Source: Eupeodes corollae (taxonomy: Eukaryota > Arthropoda > Insecta > Diptera > Syrphidae). From it: a DNA stretch of 64,000 bases. A model generated the notes under the pieces. That model did no database searches and was not told the DNA's origin. It saw nothing but the letters and a program-made list of their open reading frames with translations. Positions 24,166 to 36,856 of this stretch are shown here, one piece after another; positions within the stretch are counted from its first letter, which is position 1; every line of letters begins with the position of its first letter. A program made the translations under genes and the position numbers. The stretch spans positions 211,733,578 through 211,797,577 of the forward strand of contig NC_079147.1 of NCBI RefSeq assembly GCF_945859685.1, in the 5' to 3' direction.

Positions 24166-25410
24166 ATCTTGTATTTTAATAATTATCGATTTGTGTGTAA
24201 GGATTGAGGAGAAGTTTTTCCAGCTTCATGACTAAAACTAATTACACATAGTTTAAAACAAAAATAATATAAAATACATAAATTAATATTTAATATTTAT
24301 TTTATATGGTATAAGTTAGATAGTTACGATTTGTATATAATACTGTGCTATAAATTGAATGAATATAAAATAATAATATAAATGTAATTTAAATAAATAA
24401 TATTTTGTGAAAAGGTGAGTGAGGTTTAATTAAATGAAACAAATTTGTTTTTAATAAATAAATGTGAGTTTTTTTGTACATGTGGTGTGTAGCTTATTAT
24501 TTTTTCGACATTAAGAGACCTTGAAAATCCGATCAATAGAATTATAGTTATTGATCTTTTTGGTTCATAATTCTGAAATACTATCTTCCGATAGATGGCA
24601 AAGATCCAAGGAACACGCTTTATTATCTCTGTATTGAAGACTCCAGGATCATAATAATATTACGAACAAGTTAAAAAAAAAATAGCACATTCTACTGCAT
24701 TTGAGGACTTTAAACAGTCATTTAAGATCAATCCGTTACTTTCCTAACTTAATGTTTTGACAAACATAAGAATCTTGCATACATTTTTTCTACCATCAAC
24801 TTTGTCCAGATTCAGACCCAGCTACGACGACGGCTCTGATCTGCTTTTCACTCACTATATTCACAGTTTTGATCGTTTGGGGAGAAAAGGGAAGGAAACA
24901 AAAAGATTATTGAAAAAAGTGTTGTGTTGCATTTATTGTAGACGACTTTTTAGGAAATACCAGGCGAACATGTTTAGAAGTAAGTATAAATTCCCCATCA
25001 CCACAGAAGTGTTTAGTTGTTGTTTTTTTTTTTTTTTGTTTTATCTTCTAATCATGATCACCACACCCACTCCTTTCAGAACTATGCATGTATTGCTAGG
25101 GCTTAACATATATACAAGTTCTGCAATCCCGCAAATAAAAATTAAAGAAAAAAGACGCTGAAGAAAATAACATGTCAATTTTGTTGTTTAAAGTGGATGC
25201 GAAACAAAAACCAATCAAAAATTGATATCAGCACATTTATAGTAAAATTCCTTTGAGTTACCAGGCGAGCACGTTAAAAAGTAAGTATTGGTTTTCAATA
25301 CGCAATAAAACGTGGAATTCCTACTTTGTTTTCTCCAATCTCCACGCCCATAATTATCGATTTTTTTTGGTGACAACCGGAATAAAAAAACAAATTCATA
25401 ATAAAAATGC

Positions 25411-25688
25411 TCTGAGGTACAAGGCGATCATGTTTAGAAGTAGGTACATGTTTATGATTGCAAAACAAATATGTAGTAGTTTTTGCGTCATCTTTTACAA
25501 ACTAACACAATTGCCACCCCCACTCTTTTTGTTTCCATTTTGTAACTGTGATTTCTTATCTCCATCAAAACACATAAAGAACAAAATAAATACTTTATGT
25601 ATATGAATAGTGGGAGTGGCAATTCTTGTCCATTGTCCATAAAAACATAGAACTCCTGCTTCTAAACATGTTCGCCTAGTATCTCAGA
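25411..25688. repeat. Foldback module of unit 1
   Basis: CTGAGGTACAAGGCGATCAT (25412) and the complement of CTTCTAAACATGTTCGCCTA (from 25659) form an imperfect hairpin about 280 bp long. An inner CCCCACTC / GTGGGAGTGG pair lies near 25515 and 25605. Two further left-arm copies lie just upstream at about 24950 and 25253 without right arms. Confidence 0.65.
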
Positions 25689-26454
25689 AGAATTTCCTTA
25701 TGCAATTGAACAATTTGCCAGATAAGTAAGTAATTTTGATTTGAGTTGCCTCAAGCAATAAACTGATCGTGTGTGTACATTCTTGCCTCCATCTTTTTTG
25801 AAATTGTTTTTAGATCTAAAAATTAACGAAATCCGAATAAAGGAGCTTGAATAGTGCTGAATGTGAATTAAGTTTAACGAAGAAATGTAGTTACAATTCT
25901 TCAGAGATTGATAGTAGAAGGCATTTATTTTGTACAAAAAATCATTTAGTATCAACTTAGTCCTCAAAATAATAAATACAATATTCGTCTTCTTTAAATC
26001 CGTTTTGCTTAGATTTGGTTACAATAGATATCAATATATAAAAGAAAACAGCGTTTAACCCGTTTATCTTATGTAATATTAAGATTATTCTCCTTTAAGG
26101 CAACTCAAATTTTAGCTGAATTTTTGAAGAAAACAAATGCAGGCATCCTAAAATATATTCTAAGGCGGCACATGGCGGCAATATCTTTGCATTCTTCAAA
26201 ATCGACCTAAAATTACAGCAATAAGAGTTGGTAATCAAAAGTTAAGAAGAATTTTATAAATTGTCTTGTATTAACCTTAAGAAATAGACCTTTGTTATTG
26301 ACAATTCTTCAAGCCTTCAGACCATTCTGCATGTTCTATACCAGTACCTGAGGTGGCAAACAGGTCAACCACAACCATCTTGATTCCTGCAGCTTGTAGT
26401 TGTCCATCAATGTAGGATTAAAATTTCTTTTTAAATACAAAAGGAGTTGAAAAA

Positions 26455-26656
26455 ACCCTTGACATGATGGTTAATGCGTTGGACTTTCATGCCAGAGGAC
26501 TTGGCTTCGATCCCTGCTTATGCCATCTTTTTTTACGGATAATGCCTCTGCGAAGATTTGACAAATTCACCAATAGTATTTTTTGTTCTCTATCCCTGAC
26601 AACAGGTCTAGGCCCTAGTTCTCAATGGACTACTGCGCCACCCAATTTATTTTTAT
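26455..26656 (+). mobile_element. tRNA-headed SINE, copy a (forward)
   Basis: It starts with a tRNA-like head: A box ACATGATGGTTAATGCG, anticodon region TTGGACTTTCATGCCAGAGG, B box-like GGCTTCGATCCC. The body contains TTGACAAATTCACC and CCCTGACAACA. It ends GCGCCACCCAATTTATTTTT. It is the only forward copy in the window and is inserted in tandem unit 1. Confidence 0.8.
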
Positions 26657-27579
26657 GAATTGAAGGAAATCGTAATCAGAAATTTTTACGAATCTCGAAA
26701 AATCATATCACGGATCCGTTGGTAATGCAAAATTTTATAAGATTTTCCACTACCATCGTTAACATATTTGGTAAAAAAATTTTTTTCGGGACTGGTGAGT
26801 TTTTTTTCGGCTCTCTCTTTTCTCTGTTCTTTAACGTAGAAGGAAGTGTTGAAGAATTTGTTCGTAACAGTTTTATGTTAGAGGAACCAGGATGGATGTT
26901 GTACATGATGGTCCTGGAAATAATCGAAGTTATCAATCTTTTTTGTTTATGACTCTGAATTTGATTATTAGTTGTGAGTTCAATAAAAATTATTTCCAGC
27001 TAGTAATCCTCTGTTCATATTATGGTGTTATTGCATTCGAATTCTTAAATTATGTAACCAAACGGTAGGGTGCTAATATCACTAACAACCGATAGATGGC
27101 CAGGATCCCAGAAACGCCTTTTACTATCTTTGTATGGAAGCTTCCTGGATCATGAATTTAATACGAACAAGTAAATAACAATACCACCTTGTACTTCATT
27201 TCAGTAATACAATATGTCAAACGTCGAAGATCTCTCTTCAATTTTTAACTCCTTTTATTATATTCTTGCAAGGGTCCACCATTTTTATTATCAATTTAGA
27301 AGCCCGTACAGATCAATTGTTCGGGATGAATTTGATTTACCCGATCAGCAAAAATATTGACTTTCATTGAAAGTTACAGAGATAAACCCAGCGCCTTAGT
27401 TCATTCCCAACATCATTATCACCGCAATGATCAAAACTTGACGTTTTAACTTAAAGAGTCATGAATACATTTTCACAAACATAGACTTTGTCTAGGTTCT
27501 GTCTAGGGATGACGACAGCTCTGATCTGCGTTTCACTCACTCTTCATTGAATTTTGTTGTCTGTTGTTTTGTAGCCTTA

Positions 27580-27860
27580 TGAGCTGCAGGCGAACATCTT
27601 AAGAAAAAGTTATACGTTTAATATTGCAAAAAGAAATACGAAGTAGTTTTTGCCCATACTATTACGATCGCCAATCCCACTCTTTTTATTTTCATATTGT
27701 AACTGTGATTTCTTTTCTTCACCAAAACAAAAAGAACAAAATAAATAGTGTTCGTATATGAATATTGGGAGAGGCGATCGTAGACAAAATTACCCCCACG
27801 ATTGTTTGTTTATGGACAATAACCACCTGCTTCTTAACATGTTCGCCTAGTATCTTAGAA
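27580..27860. repeat. Foldback module of unit 2
   Basis: The left arm is GAGCTGCAGGCGAACATCTT and the right arm CTTCTTAACATGTTCGCCTA, bracketing the same CACTCTTTTT / GGGAGAGGCGATC core seen in the other units. Confidence 0.6.
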
Positions 27861-28129
27861 GAATGTTTGTATAAAATTGACCCATTCACAGCTGGGCAAA
27901 ATTATAATTTTGATTTGAGTTTCGTCAAGCAATAAAATTACTGTGTAAATTTTTGTATTCATGTTTTTTGGATCTAAAAATTAATGTAAAATACACATTA
28001 CAATTGTCTTCATTTTGAAATCCAAATAAAGAAAACTTCAAACCGTGTCGCCTCTTATTAAATTGGGAAACAAAATAATAATTGACATCATTTGAAAATT
28101 CGAAACACTTTTAATACATATTGCAGTAT

Positions 28130-28900
28130 CGCGAAGGTTCGGGTAAAAAGGCCAAAGATCCAATTTTACAAGATGGAAAAGCTTACAAATACCTGGGAAT
28201 AACTGCAGCTAGTAACCTTGATAGGGAAACAAACCTCGGGGAAAAAACTGATTAAAGCCAAAAGTGAAATATTAAGAGCATAGGACAGATACTTTTGAAA
28301 TAAGTTGGTAACTCATAGTGTGAAGTATGAGGTCTTTGTAATTGTGGAAGCACAGGTTTGGGGATGTGAAAAAAGTCAAAACACTTAAGAGATTATCCAT
28401 GTTTGTAGGGTTATATTAGAGACAGTCCTGTCTCTACTTTTTATAAGAACACTGATGCGCCATGTTGAGAATATAGCAACATTTCTAAATATGCCGAACG
28501 AAATGCTTCCTAAAATTCCAATTGGAATGAAACACCTATCGTGTAGAAAGCTTAAAGAACAAGACACCTATATGTATGTGACAATACTAGAAGGCACGAT
28601 ATTGTAAAGATGCCTCATTAGATCTTGTTTTCAAAGTACAGTTAGATAATTTAAAACGGTTTCGGTAAATAATAAATTATATACCATCTAAATCAAAATT
28701 CATGAAAACGTAACTAACTACTTACACAACGAAAACAAGCAGGAGTTTTTTTTTTCATCTTCAAGAATTGGAAATGTGAATAATGTTGAGCGTATTAGTT
28801 GAGAATGAGTTTCACGAAGCTTTTGGGTCTAATTTTAAAAAAGGTTAGTGGCCGATTTTGGCCATTTCCAATTTTTTTCAGTGCGAACAATTTTCTTATT
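28130..28900 (+). mobile_element. LINE fragments inside tandem unit 2
   Basis: At 28160-28240 the plus strand reads DGKAYKYLGITAASNLDRET, a block found downstream of the catalytic site in LINE reverse transcriptases. From 28430 to 28870 it is homologous to the minus strand of 20880-21180 (shared AAAATTCCAATTGGAATGA and TCATCTTCAAGAATTG). Two different LINE scraps may be joined here. All frames are broken. Confidence 0.5.
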
Positions 28901-29259
28901 TGCTTGAAAGGTAAGTGAGGTTTTATACAAACAAAAAATATTTTTGATAAATTAATGTGAATTTTTTTTGTATATTTATTGTTTATTTTAATTTGTTTAT
29001 ATTTACTATTTATTTTTCTTATATTTATTTAGTTATATTGATCTTTTTGGATCATAACTTAAAATTTGATATTAAATTGTGACTTCAATAAAAACAATGG
29101 TCAGCTCTGGTCATGTTATTTTTCATTGCATTTGACTTCTTAAATTATGTAACCAAATTACAACGTTATCTTGGTAGCATGATTAACGTCCGATAGATAG
29201 CCGAGAACCAAGAAACAAATTTTATTATCCTTCTATCGACAACTTCAGGACCATGTTAA

Positions 29260-29580
29260 GAATGCCAGCAAGCGAGATATACCTCCTTGCCATGTAGATG
29301 GCACTTGCATCGAGGGGACTGAACATTTCGATATTCTCGGTATGTGTATCACCAACCACCTCTTGTGGAACGATCTCATACGCGATGTCGCCAGAAATGC
29401 CGCAAGATTTTCAAACGCGATGCAAGAAGTTTTTCTCCCCCTCTGATTTGGCTATTATCTACAAGACCTTAGACGTCCAAAGTTTGAGTCTAACTCCCAT
29501 ATCTAAGCTGGTGCTCCTGCAATTTACTTAAACCTCTTGCACAGTATTGTCGTAAGGTTTCTTGTCTCACCCTAACCATT
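29260..29580 (+). mobile_element. LINE fragment (Jockey-like) inside tandem unit 3
   Basis: The plus strand reads DGTCIEGTEHFDILGMCIT at about 29294-29350, and in another frame KKFFSPSDLAIIYKTLDVQS at about 29428-29485. The second is a block found in Jockey/CR1-like elements near the end of the reverse transcriptase, followed by a remnant tail. At least two frame breaks are present. Confidence 0.55.
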
Positions 29581-29599
29581 GCGTTCGTCCCCTTAAACA

Positions 29600-30600
29600 G
29601 TTTCAAAATTTTAAAATTACCAACATATCATAGTTTAGTTTGAAAATGTAGTTTTGTTAAATAGATTTTAAGTCGAAAACAAATTTTTACCAATGTTAGC
29701 AGCATTCCATAAATTTTTACAAATTGGATGTTTGATTTTTATAAAAAAAATTACTGAATATCGAAAACAATATTTTCTGTGAAATAAAAAGAGTTTGAAG
29801 ATCATATTTTTAATTTTTGAAAAGATAAGTCGAAAGTACATTTTTACCAAGTTTTAGTATTGTTTTTTTTTGTTAGGTTTTTATTTTTTGGTATACAAAA
29901 CTGTCAATTAGATTTTAATCAAAATTTAACTGAGTGTTGAAAATAATATTTCTTATAAAATAAAATCAGTTGGAAGATATAATCTCAAATTTTTGAAAAG
30001 ATATTTAGGTCGAAATTCAATTTTTACCAATTTTTATTAAGTAGTCTGTTTAGGTTTTTTTTGTTAAAAAAAACTATCAATTCGATTTTTCTTAAATTTT
30101 ACCAATTTTACCAGATGTTAAAAACTTTATTTGTCATTGCACAAAATTGTTTTGAAGATAAAATGATTCTGTATTCGTAAAAGTTTCGAAGTGAAATTTT
30201 TGTTAAGTTTTTTAGATTTATAAAAAACTGTTAATTGGGTTTTTTTCAAAAAAATATATTTGTTTCGTATCATGTCACAATATAAAATTTAATTCAAGTC
30301 TCTAGTGTTTTTTGTTCGTAAGATATTAAGGGTTAACCAAAATGTTAACCTTTTTTTTAAACTGCTATGGTAAAAAAACTACCCACGCAGTTTTCTTCAG
30401 AGCCCTTTCTCCATCTTTCTGCATTTTATCTGTATATTTAAAGTCTGTATCTCTTCTGGTTCTTAAGCTATGGACAACAAAAAAACGTTGCGTACACACG
30501 CACGCACAGACATCTTTCTAAAATCTTTTATTTCGACTCTAGGGAGCTTAAAACTTCGAGAAATGTTACATAACTTTCTATGGGAAGAAGATCGATCTTC
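29600..30600 (+). repeat. Dispersed 1 kb AT-rich repeat, copy 1
   Basis: Internal subrepeats of roughly 160-180 bp carry TTTTTACCAATTTT, GAATATCGAAAA and TTTGAAGATA motifs. It ends in a GC-richer block CGTACACACGCACGCACAGA at 30490-30509, then ACTTTCTATGGGAAG at about 30572. Copies occur at 50104-51138 (inverted) and 58205-59255, and a partial one at 63180-63520. It is not coding. Origin is unknown. Confidence 0.65.
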
Positions 30601-31052
30601 AATTTTTAATTCCTTTTATTATATACTTGTACTTGCAAGAGTCCAACGTAGATATTTGTTTGTATTAATTTTCAAGCCAGTACAGATCAATATATTCGGG
30701 ATGAATTTCCCCGATTAACAAAAATTTTGACTTTCATTGACAGTAAGAAAAATAAACCATGCGCCTAAGTTAATTCCCGACATTATTATCAGCGCAATGA
30801 TCAAAACTTAACGTTTTTGAAGAATCATGCATACATTTTTACTAACATCAACTTGGTCTAGGTTCAGTACCAGAGACGACGACGGCTCTGATCTGCATTT
30901 AGCTCACTCTTTTGACTTTCTCGATCGTTTCGAGTAAAAGCCTAGAGACAGCACAGAAAATGCGTAAAAGTAAACAACTCAACCTAGAGCCAAATGTTTT
31001 GTTTAAAGCAGATGCGAAAAAACCACTCAAAAATCGAGTAAAGTAAAATTCC

Positions 31053-31500
31053 TTTGAGTTACCAAGCGAACATGTTTAGAAGTAAGTATTCGTTTTCCAA
31101 TAAAACGTGGGGTACCTTTTTTCCCTCCTATCACCACTCCTATTCTCAATTTCTTTTTCGTTTAAAACGAAAGAAAAAAAAAACAAAAAGCTGCAGAGGG
31201 AAACAGAATATATTAAAGGGCAACACAAAAGAAGGTATACATTTGCCATTGCAAAAAGAAACGTGTAGTAGTTTTTACATTCTCTTTTACACGCTATCAC
31301 GATCGCCATCCCCACTCTTTTTGCTTTCATATTGTAACTGTGATTTCGTCTCTTCACCAAAACAAAAAGAACAAAATAAATAGTGTATGTATGTATATAA
31401 AAAGTGGGAGTGGCAATCGTAGAATAAAAAGAACTACACGATTCTTTGTTTAGGGACAACGAACACTTGCTTCTTAACATGTTCGCCTAGTATCTCAGAA
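31053..31500. repeat. Foldback module of unit 3
   Basis: The left arm is TTGAGTTACCAAGCGAACAT with GTTTAGAAGTAAG, and the right arm CTTCTTAACATGTTCGCCTA from 31470. Inner pair CCCCACTC (31310) and GTGGGAGTGG (31404). The overlapping open frames on both strands (31054-31383 and 31076-31480) follow from this symmetry and are not genes. Confidence 0.65.
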
Positions 31501-32544
31501 TAATGTCTATATAAAAATTAAACCGTTGGGTACCACCAAAAATTATAATTTTGTTTTGAGTTGAGTTCAAACAATGAAACGTCTCTGTATTATTTTCGAA
31601 TTTAACTTTTTTACATGCTTTGATTGCCTTTTTTGGAAATGCGTAAATGATGCTTAATGTGTAGGAGTTTAACGTATTCTCTATAGACTAATAAATAGAA
31701 GCCATTTCTTCAATTTTACAAACATTTGGCGATGTAACAATAATACTTGTAATCCTTTTTGTTTTAATTTGGTGACAATACAAATTTCAGTGCATAAAAT
31801 AAAACAGTATTTAATCCATTTATTTTTATTAGAAAGCATTTTTAACTAAAAAATATAATTACATGGTTTCTTTAAACTTTACTCATATTTTAAATGAATT
31901 TTTGATGAAAACAAATGAAAGCATAGCAGGTAAGCTTATGTTTTAAGACGGCTGCTGCAATATCTTCCCATTCATCAAAATCAACCTAAAATTACTCAAC
32001 AGAAAAGTAAGTAAACAAGAGTTAAGTAAAAATGTGTTTATTTTTTTTGTATTAACCTTAAGAACTAGAACTTGGTCAGTGTTAGTCAATTCTTTAAGCC
32101 TTCAGATCATCCTGCATGTTCTAAACATCAGGTGGCAAAGAAATCAACCTTAACCAACTTGATTCCTGCAGCTTGAAGTTGTCCATCGATGCAGGATTGA
32201 AATTCAAAACAAAAATAATCCAGGTTATGTTTATTTCTAAAAACAAAAAGAAATCGTGATTGGAAATTTTTACGAATTTCGAAATATCATATTACGAAAT
32301 CCAAAAATTTTATCAGATTTTTCACTAAGTTTTTTGAACGAACTAATCGAATACACAAACCACTTCTTTCGTTAATTTTGGTTTCCAGTATATCATATTT
32401 TTTGGTATGAGTTCTTTCCAAGTTATGAGCTCGTCAAGGATGAACTGCCAAAATTGGTCCGAATTTTTCGTACGGGAGGTTTAAATGCAGCTCATCTCAG
32501 CATATACCTGAGAGACACTGGAAACAAAATAAAACAACAAAAAA

Positions 32545-32836
32545 TTAGGTGGAGCAACAGTCCGTAGAGAACCAGGGCCTAGTGACTACAATTCTCAACC
32601 ATTCATGTGTGCGAGTACTGTTGTCAAGGATGGAGGGAATCTACAGCTTTAAGACGAATACGAACGGCTAATTTGCGAAAGCAGTTTTTCATGACAAGAA
32701 TTACTCTTGGAGGATTTGTCAATTCCTCGCAAGAGGCAGTAGCCGTGAAAAAAGTTAGGTGGCACAGGCAGGGATTGAACTCAAAACCCCTTGCATGACA
32801 GTCCAACAGCACTAACCATCACGCTACGAGTACTAC
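32545..32836 (-). mobile_element. tRNA-headed SINE, copy b (reverse)
   Basis: Read on the minus strand: A box GTAGCGTGATGGTTAGTGC, anticodon region TTGGACTGTCATGCAAGG, B box GAGTTCAATCCC, then the shared body ending in GTTGCTCCACCTAATTTTT. It is near full length, about 290 bp. Confidence 0.82.
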
Positions 32837-34108
32837 ACTGGAAACAAAAACTCATCCCAAAAAAAATCTAACACTAATGGTTTCTGTCTTCCCTATTCCC
32901 GATTAGGTTTTGGGTTAATACAAATTATTTTGTATGGTTCAGCATCGTAGATGGAGGAATTAGGATAGATGTAGTACCTGTGGCGTGAAGATCCTGGAAA
33001 AAATCGAAGTTATTGATCACTAAGTTTATAACTCTGAATTTGATCATAAATTATGAGATCAATACAAATTACGTAAAGGTGTTATTGAATTCGAATTTTT
33101 AAATTATGTAACCAAACTATGACGTTATCTAGGTACGTCCGAAAGATAGCCAAGACCAACGTCTAATATCTTTGTATAGATGGCCCCAGGATTATGATAA
33201 GAATGCCAACAAGCAAACAAAATTGCACATTGGTACTTCATTTGAGGACATGAAACAAAATACAATATATCAGCATTTTAACAACCCTCTTCAATTCTTA
33301 TATTGTATACGTATACTTGCAAGGGTCCACCATTTTTTTTTTTATCAATTTACAAGCCCAAACAGACAAATATATTCGGCATGAATTTGATTTTCCCGAT
33401 CAGCAAACAAATTTGACTTTCATTGAAAGTTACAGAAATAAATCATGCGCCTTATCAATACCACCGCAATGATCAAATCTTAACGTTTTGACTTAAGGAG
33501 TCATGAATACATTTTTACTATCACCAACTTTGTCTAAGTTCAGCGACAACGCCGGCTCTGATCTACTTTTCACTCACTCTAATCTCTGTTTCGATTGTGT
33601 TGGGAGAAAGGAAACAAAAACTGTAAATACAAAAAGCTCGTCGTTTTTACATTTGTTGTTTGTTTTGCAGACAAATTTCTCTGAGGTACCAGGCAAACAT
33701 GTTTAAAAGTTAGTATAAATTCTCCATCACCATCACCATAGAAGTGTGAAGTGTTTTTTTTTTTGTTTTACCCATTTCCAATCACGATCACTCCTTTCAA
33801 AACTATGAATGGATTTTTCAGGTTTAACATATACATACGCAACTTGGCAATATAACAAAAACAAAAACGAACATTTTTGGGTTTAAAGGGAATTAATTTT
33901 CCATAAATAATAAAACGTGGAATTCCTATTTTTTCCGATCGCCACACCTACAATTCTCGATTTCTTCTTCGTTTCAAACGAAAGAAAACAAAAAAAAAAC
34001 TATAGAGCAAAACAGAATTCAAAAATTAAAACAAAAGGATATACCCAATCGTTGTTCTTTTCTTTTTTCTTCTTTCCCATACAAGCTCAAATTCATAGAA
34101 AAAATTGT

Positions 34109-34377
34109 TTGAGTTACCAGGCGATCATATTTAGAAGAAGGTAAACATTAACCATTGCAAAAAGAAACGTGTAGAAGTTTTTGCGTTCTCGGTTACATAC
34201 AACCACGATCAACACTCCCACTATTTTTGATTTCATTCTGTAACTGTGATTTCTTCTCATCACCAAAACATACAAAGAACAAAATCAATAGTGTATGGAT
34301 GTATTTATGAACAGTGGGAGTGGTGATCGTAGTTAAAGGAACTACCTTCTTCTCAACACGATCGCCTGGTATCTCAA
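34109..34377. repeat. Foldback module of unit 4
   Basis: The left arm is GAGTTACCAGGCGATCATAT and the right arm CTTCTCAACACGATCGCCTG. Inner pair CTCCCACTA (34214) and GTGGGAGTGG (34314). A further left-arm copy lies at about 33682 (GAGGTACCAGGCAAACATGT). Confidence 0.65.
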
Positions 34378-36149
34378 GGGAATTTCTGTATGAAATTGAA
34401 TTTACCCAACCAAAAAGTTTTGTTTTGAGCTCCGGCAAACAATAAAATATGACCCTGTGTGTAATTTTGTCCTTAAATCTGTTTTGACATTATTTTTGGA
34501 TCAAAAAATTAAAGTTTATATTTTAATTTTCTTCTTCTAATAAAGTGAATTGTGCAATATTTAGGAGTTTAATAAACGAACTTGTATTTTCCTGTAGATT
34601 GATTACTAAAAACCATTAATTTTGCATACAAAATTATCTTGTTTCATTTGACGATCAAATTAGTCCTTAGGATAATAGAATAATACTCTCCTTTTGATGC
34701 CTTACTTTTAATATTGCAATAATATTAATTTATTAAAGAAAACAGCATTCAATAATTTTTTTTAAAGCATTTTGATTGAACAATATAATTTAGACAATTT
34801 TATTTTAAGGCTGTGTTCTTGATGAACACAAAAGGAGATGACAAAATACAATTTTTACGACGGAAGCAGCAATATCTATCTATACATCAACCTAAAATTA
34901 CAAAAACCAAAATGATCAATACCAAAAGTTGAGAAGAATTTTATTAATTTTCTTGTACCAACTTTAAATACTTGAACTTTGTCAATGTTTGACAATCCTT
35001 CATGTCTTTAGATTATACCGCATGTTCTATGGGAGTTCCTCAAGCTAGAAAGAAGTCAAATACAACCAACTGATTCCGGCACCTTTCCCATCGGTATAAG
35101 ACTAAAATTTAAAAGAAAAATAATCCAGGTTAAAAATATCTTTTCAAATAAAAAAAGGAATTGAAAGCAAAAACACAAGTTCCGACAATAATGTCGAGTG
35201 ACAAGGAATTGTACTTAAGTACCAATATACTTTGTTAATGAATGATCTGCAAACCCCACAAAAAATTCAAATGAAATATGCTACGTTTAAGGTCTTGAAA
35301 GACCAATGACTTACCACTTCAGGCGACAGAAATAGTCTCTTGAGATTTCTTTTATCGTCTCACGGTCCAGGTTTTAACCTATAAAGGTATCATATATTGT
35401 ATAATCTTTCTGTCTATCACGAATTCCATCGTAATCGGAAATTTTTACGAATCTCGAAAAGTCGTATCACGAAATCCTTTCGTAATGGAAAATTGTATGA
35501 GACTTTCCCCTACGATTTAGGTATGAATATTCCATTGGTGAGTCTAACTTTTCCAGCTCTTGCATTGAATCCATTTCAAAAAATAAGGTGTCAAAAGGAG
35601 GAGATTTGTAAATACTTCATCGATTTTAGTAAAAAAAAAAAATGAAATACTGGGAAAATAATATCAAAATAAAATGGTTTGTGTATTTGAACGAACTAAT
35701 CGAGTGCATAAACCATTTCTTTTGATAATTTTATTTTCCAGTATATCATATTTTTTGGAATGAGTTCTTTCTACTTGATGAGCTGTCTTAGGATGAGCTT
35801 CCAAGGATGTTCAAATTTTTTTTTGGAGAAAGTGTGAATGCAGCTCATATTAGGATATACCTCAGGTACACCGGAAACAAAAAATCATCCCAGGAAAAAT
35901 GTAGCACTGATGATTTTTGTCATTCCTATTCCCCTTCGGTTTTGGGTTGATTCAAATTATTTTGTTATTTTTCGTCAACGTTGATGCAGACGTAACAGAT
36001 TTGATGTTTTATAATAATGAATATAGAATGTAGTACCCGTGGCGTGATGGCCCTGAAAACAAAATATTAAACTAAATAAGAATACTGTTACAGGTTAAAA
36101 TTGTTGATAATCCTTCAATATACATACAATCGTTGAACCTCTATTTTTA

Positions 36150-36345
36150 CTTATAGAATTGCATTAGGCACGATAGAATTAACCACCTTCAAACACGTTT
36201 TGAAAAGTGTGGAATACCACTAGTTTATTTTAACTACATGATGTTTTTTAATCCTAGAGTTTCTTTCAAACTCACCCCAAAGATATTCCATTATATTTAA
36301 ATCGAATTACTTTGCTGGTCCTCCATCAAGTGCATCGTGTCGCGA
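36150..36345 (-). mobile_element. Tc1-like transposase C-terminal fragment
   Basis: The minus strand reads FDLNIMEYLWGEFERNSR at about 36310-36255, matching the Tc1 block SPDLNPIENLWGELKR around the third catalytic acid (Glu). This is followed by CLKVVNSIVPNAI, matching the usual C-terminal block. The N-terminal half is not recognisable and no ends were found. Confidence 0.5.
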
Positions 36346-36562
36346 AAATAATATTCTTTATGCAACGTTTATTAGTGCTTCGCTTCGTAATTGGCATATC
36401 TCCTGGTCAAATGTCATTATTCCTAAGCTTAGATTCTGGATGAAATCCACATCACATTATTTCCTTTAGTTAAAAAAATTGTTCCGACTTCAGAAGCTGT
36501 CCAAAATCAAACCTAAATTCAAAGTGCTTTCACTGCAATTCTTAACAATTTTCTGCGAGTAT

Positions 36563-36856
36563 AAATAAATAAATGGAGTGGCGCAACAGTCCATTGAGAA
36601 CTAGGACCTAGTGACTTACAACTCTCAACCATTCCTTTGTGGGAGCACTGTTGTCAGGGATGTAGGTTACCTACAGCTTTAAGCCGAATCCGAACGGCAC
36701 ATTTGAGAAAGCACTTGACAAGAATTACTGTTGGAGAATTTGTCAATTCCTCGCAAGAGGCAGTACCCGAGAAAAATCTTTTGATGGCATATGGAAGGAT
36801 CGAACCCAAGACCTCTGGCAGGACAGTCCATCGCACAATGCCACTAGTATATGGTA
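36563..36856 (-). mobile_element. tRNA-headed SINE, copy c (reverse)
   Basis: It begins on the plus strand with AATAAATAAATGGAGTGGCG and ends with GATCGAACCCAAGACCTCTG and GGACAGTCCATCGCACAATG. The A box end is truncated. Weak open frames on both strands are SINE by-products. Confidence 0.8.

Larger units (their letters stand above)
24410..36070. repeat. Array of four diverged tandem units between the two genes
   Basis: Homologous modules recur in the same order. The GATAGATGGC-like block is at 24585, 27095, 29200 and 33142. A CTCTGATCTGC block with CACTCAC is at about 24835, 27517, 30887 and 33554. The GGCGAACATG foldback modules are near 25.4, 27.6, 31.1 and 34.1 kb. The CAGCTTGTAGTTGTCCAT-type block is near 26.4, 32.2 and, diverged, 35.1 kb. 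AATTTTTACGAAT is at 26.68, 32.27 and 35.44 kb. Approximate units are 24410-26990, 26990-28905, 28905-33005 and 33005-36070. A GGTGAGTGAGGTTT-like start at 24416 and 28913 suggests the first two and last two units may form a duplicated pair. Later insertions interrupt the units. No gene is supported here, and open frames inside are chance products. Confidence 0.75.

Noticed and set aside
24757..25161. 134-codon open frame downstream of the receptor
   Set aside because: It lies wholly in tandem unit 1 and the homologous parts of the other units do not keep the frame open.
31054..31480. Overlapping open frames on both strands (109 and 134 codons)
   Set aside because: They coincide with the inverted-repeat module of unit 3. 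The open frames follow from its symmetry and composition.
32607..32812. Opposed 62-63 codon frames, also at 36637-36896
   Set aside because: Both sets lie within SINE copies b and c and reflect shared SINE sequence, not a protein family.
32760..32836. Functional tRNA gene on the minus strand
   Set aside because: A and B boxes are present but acceptor stems do not pair and the sequence continues into the SINE body shared by all copies.
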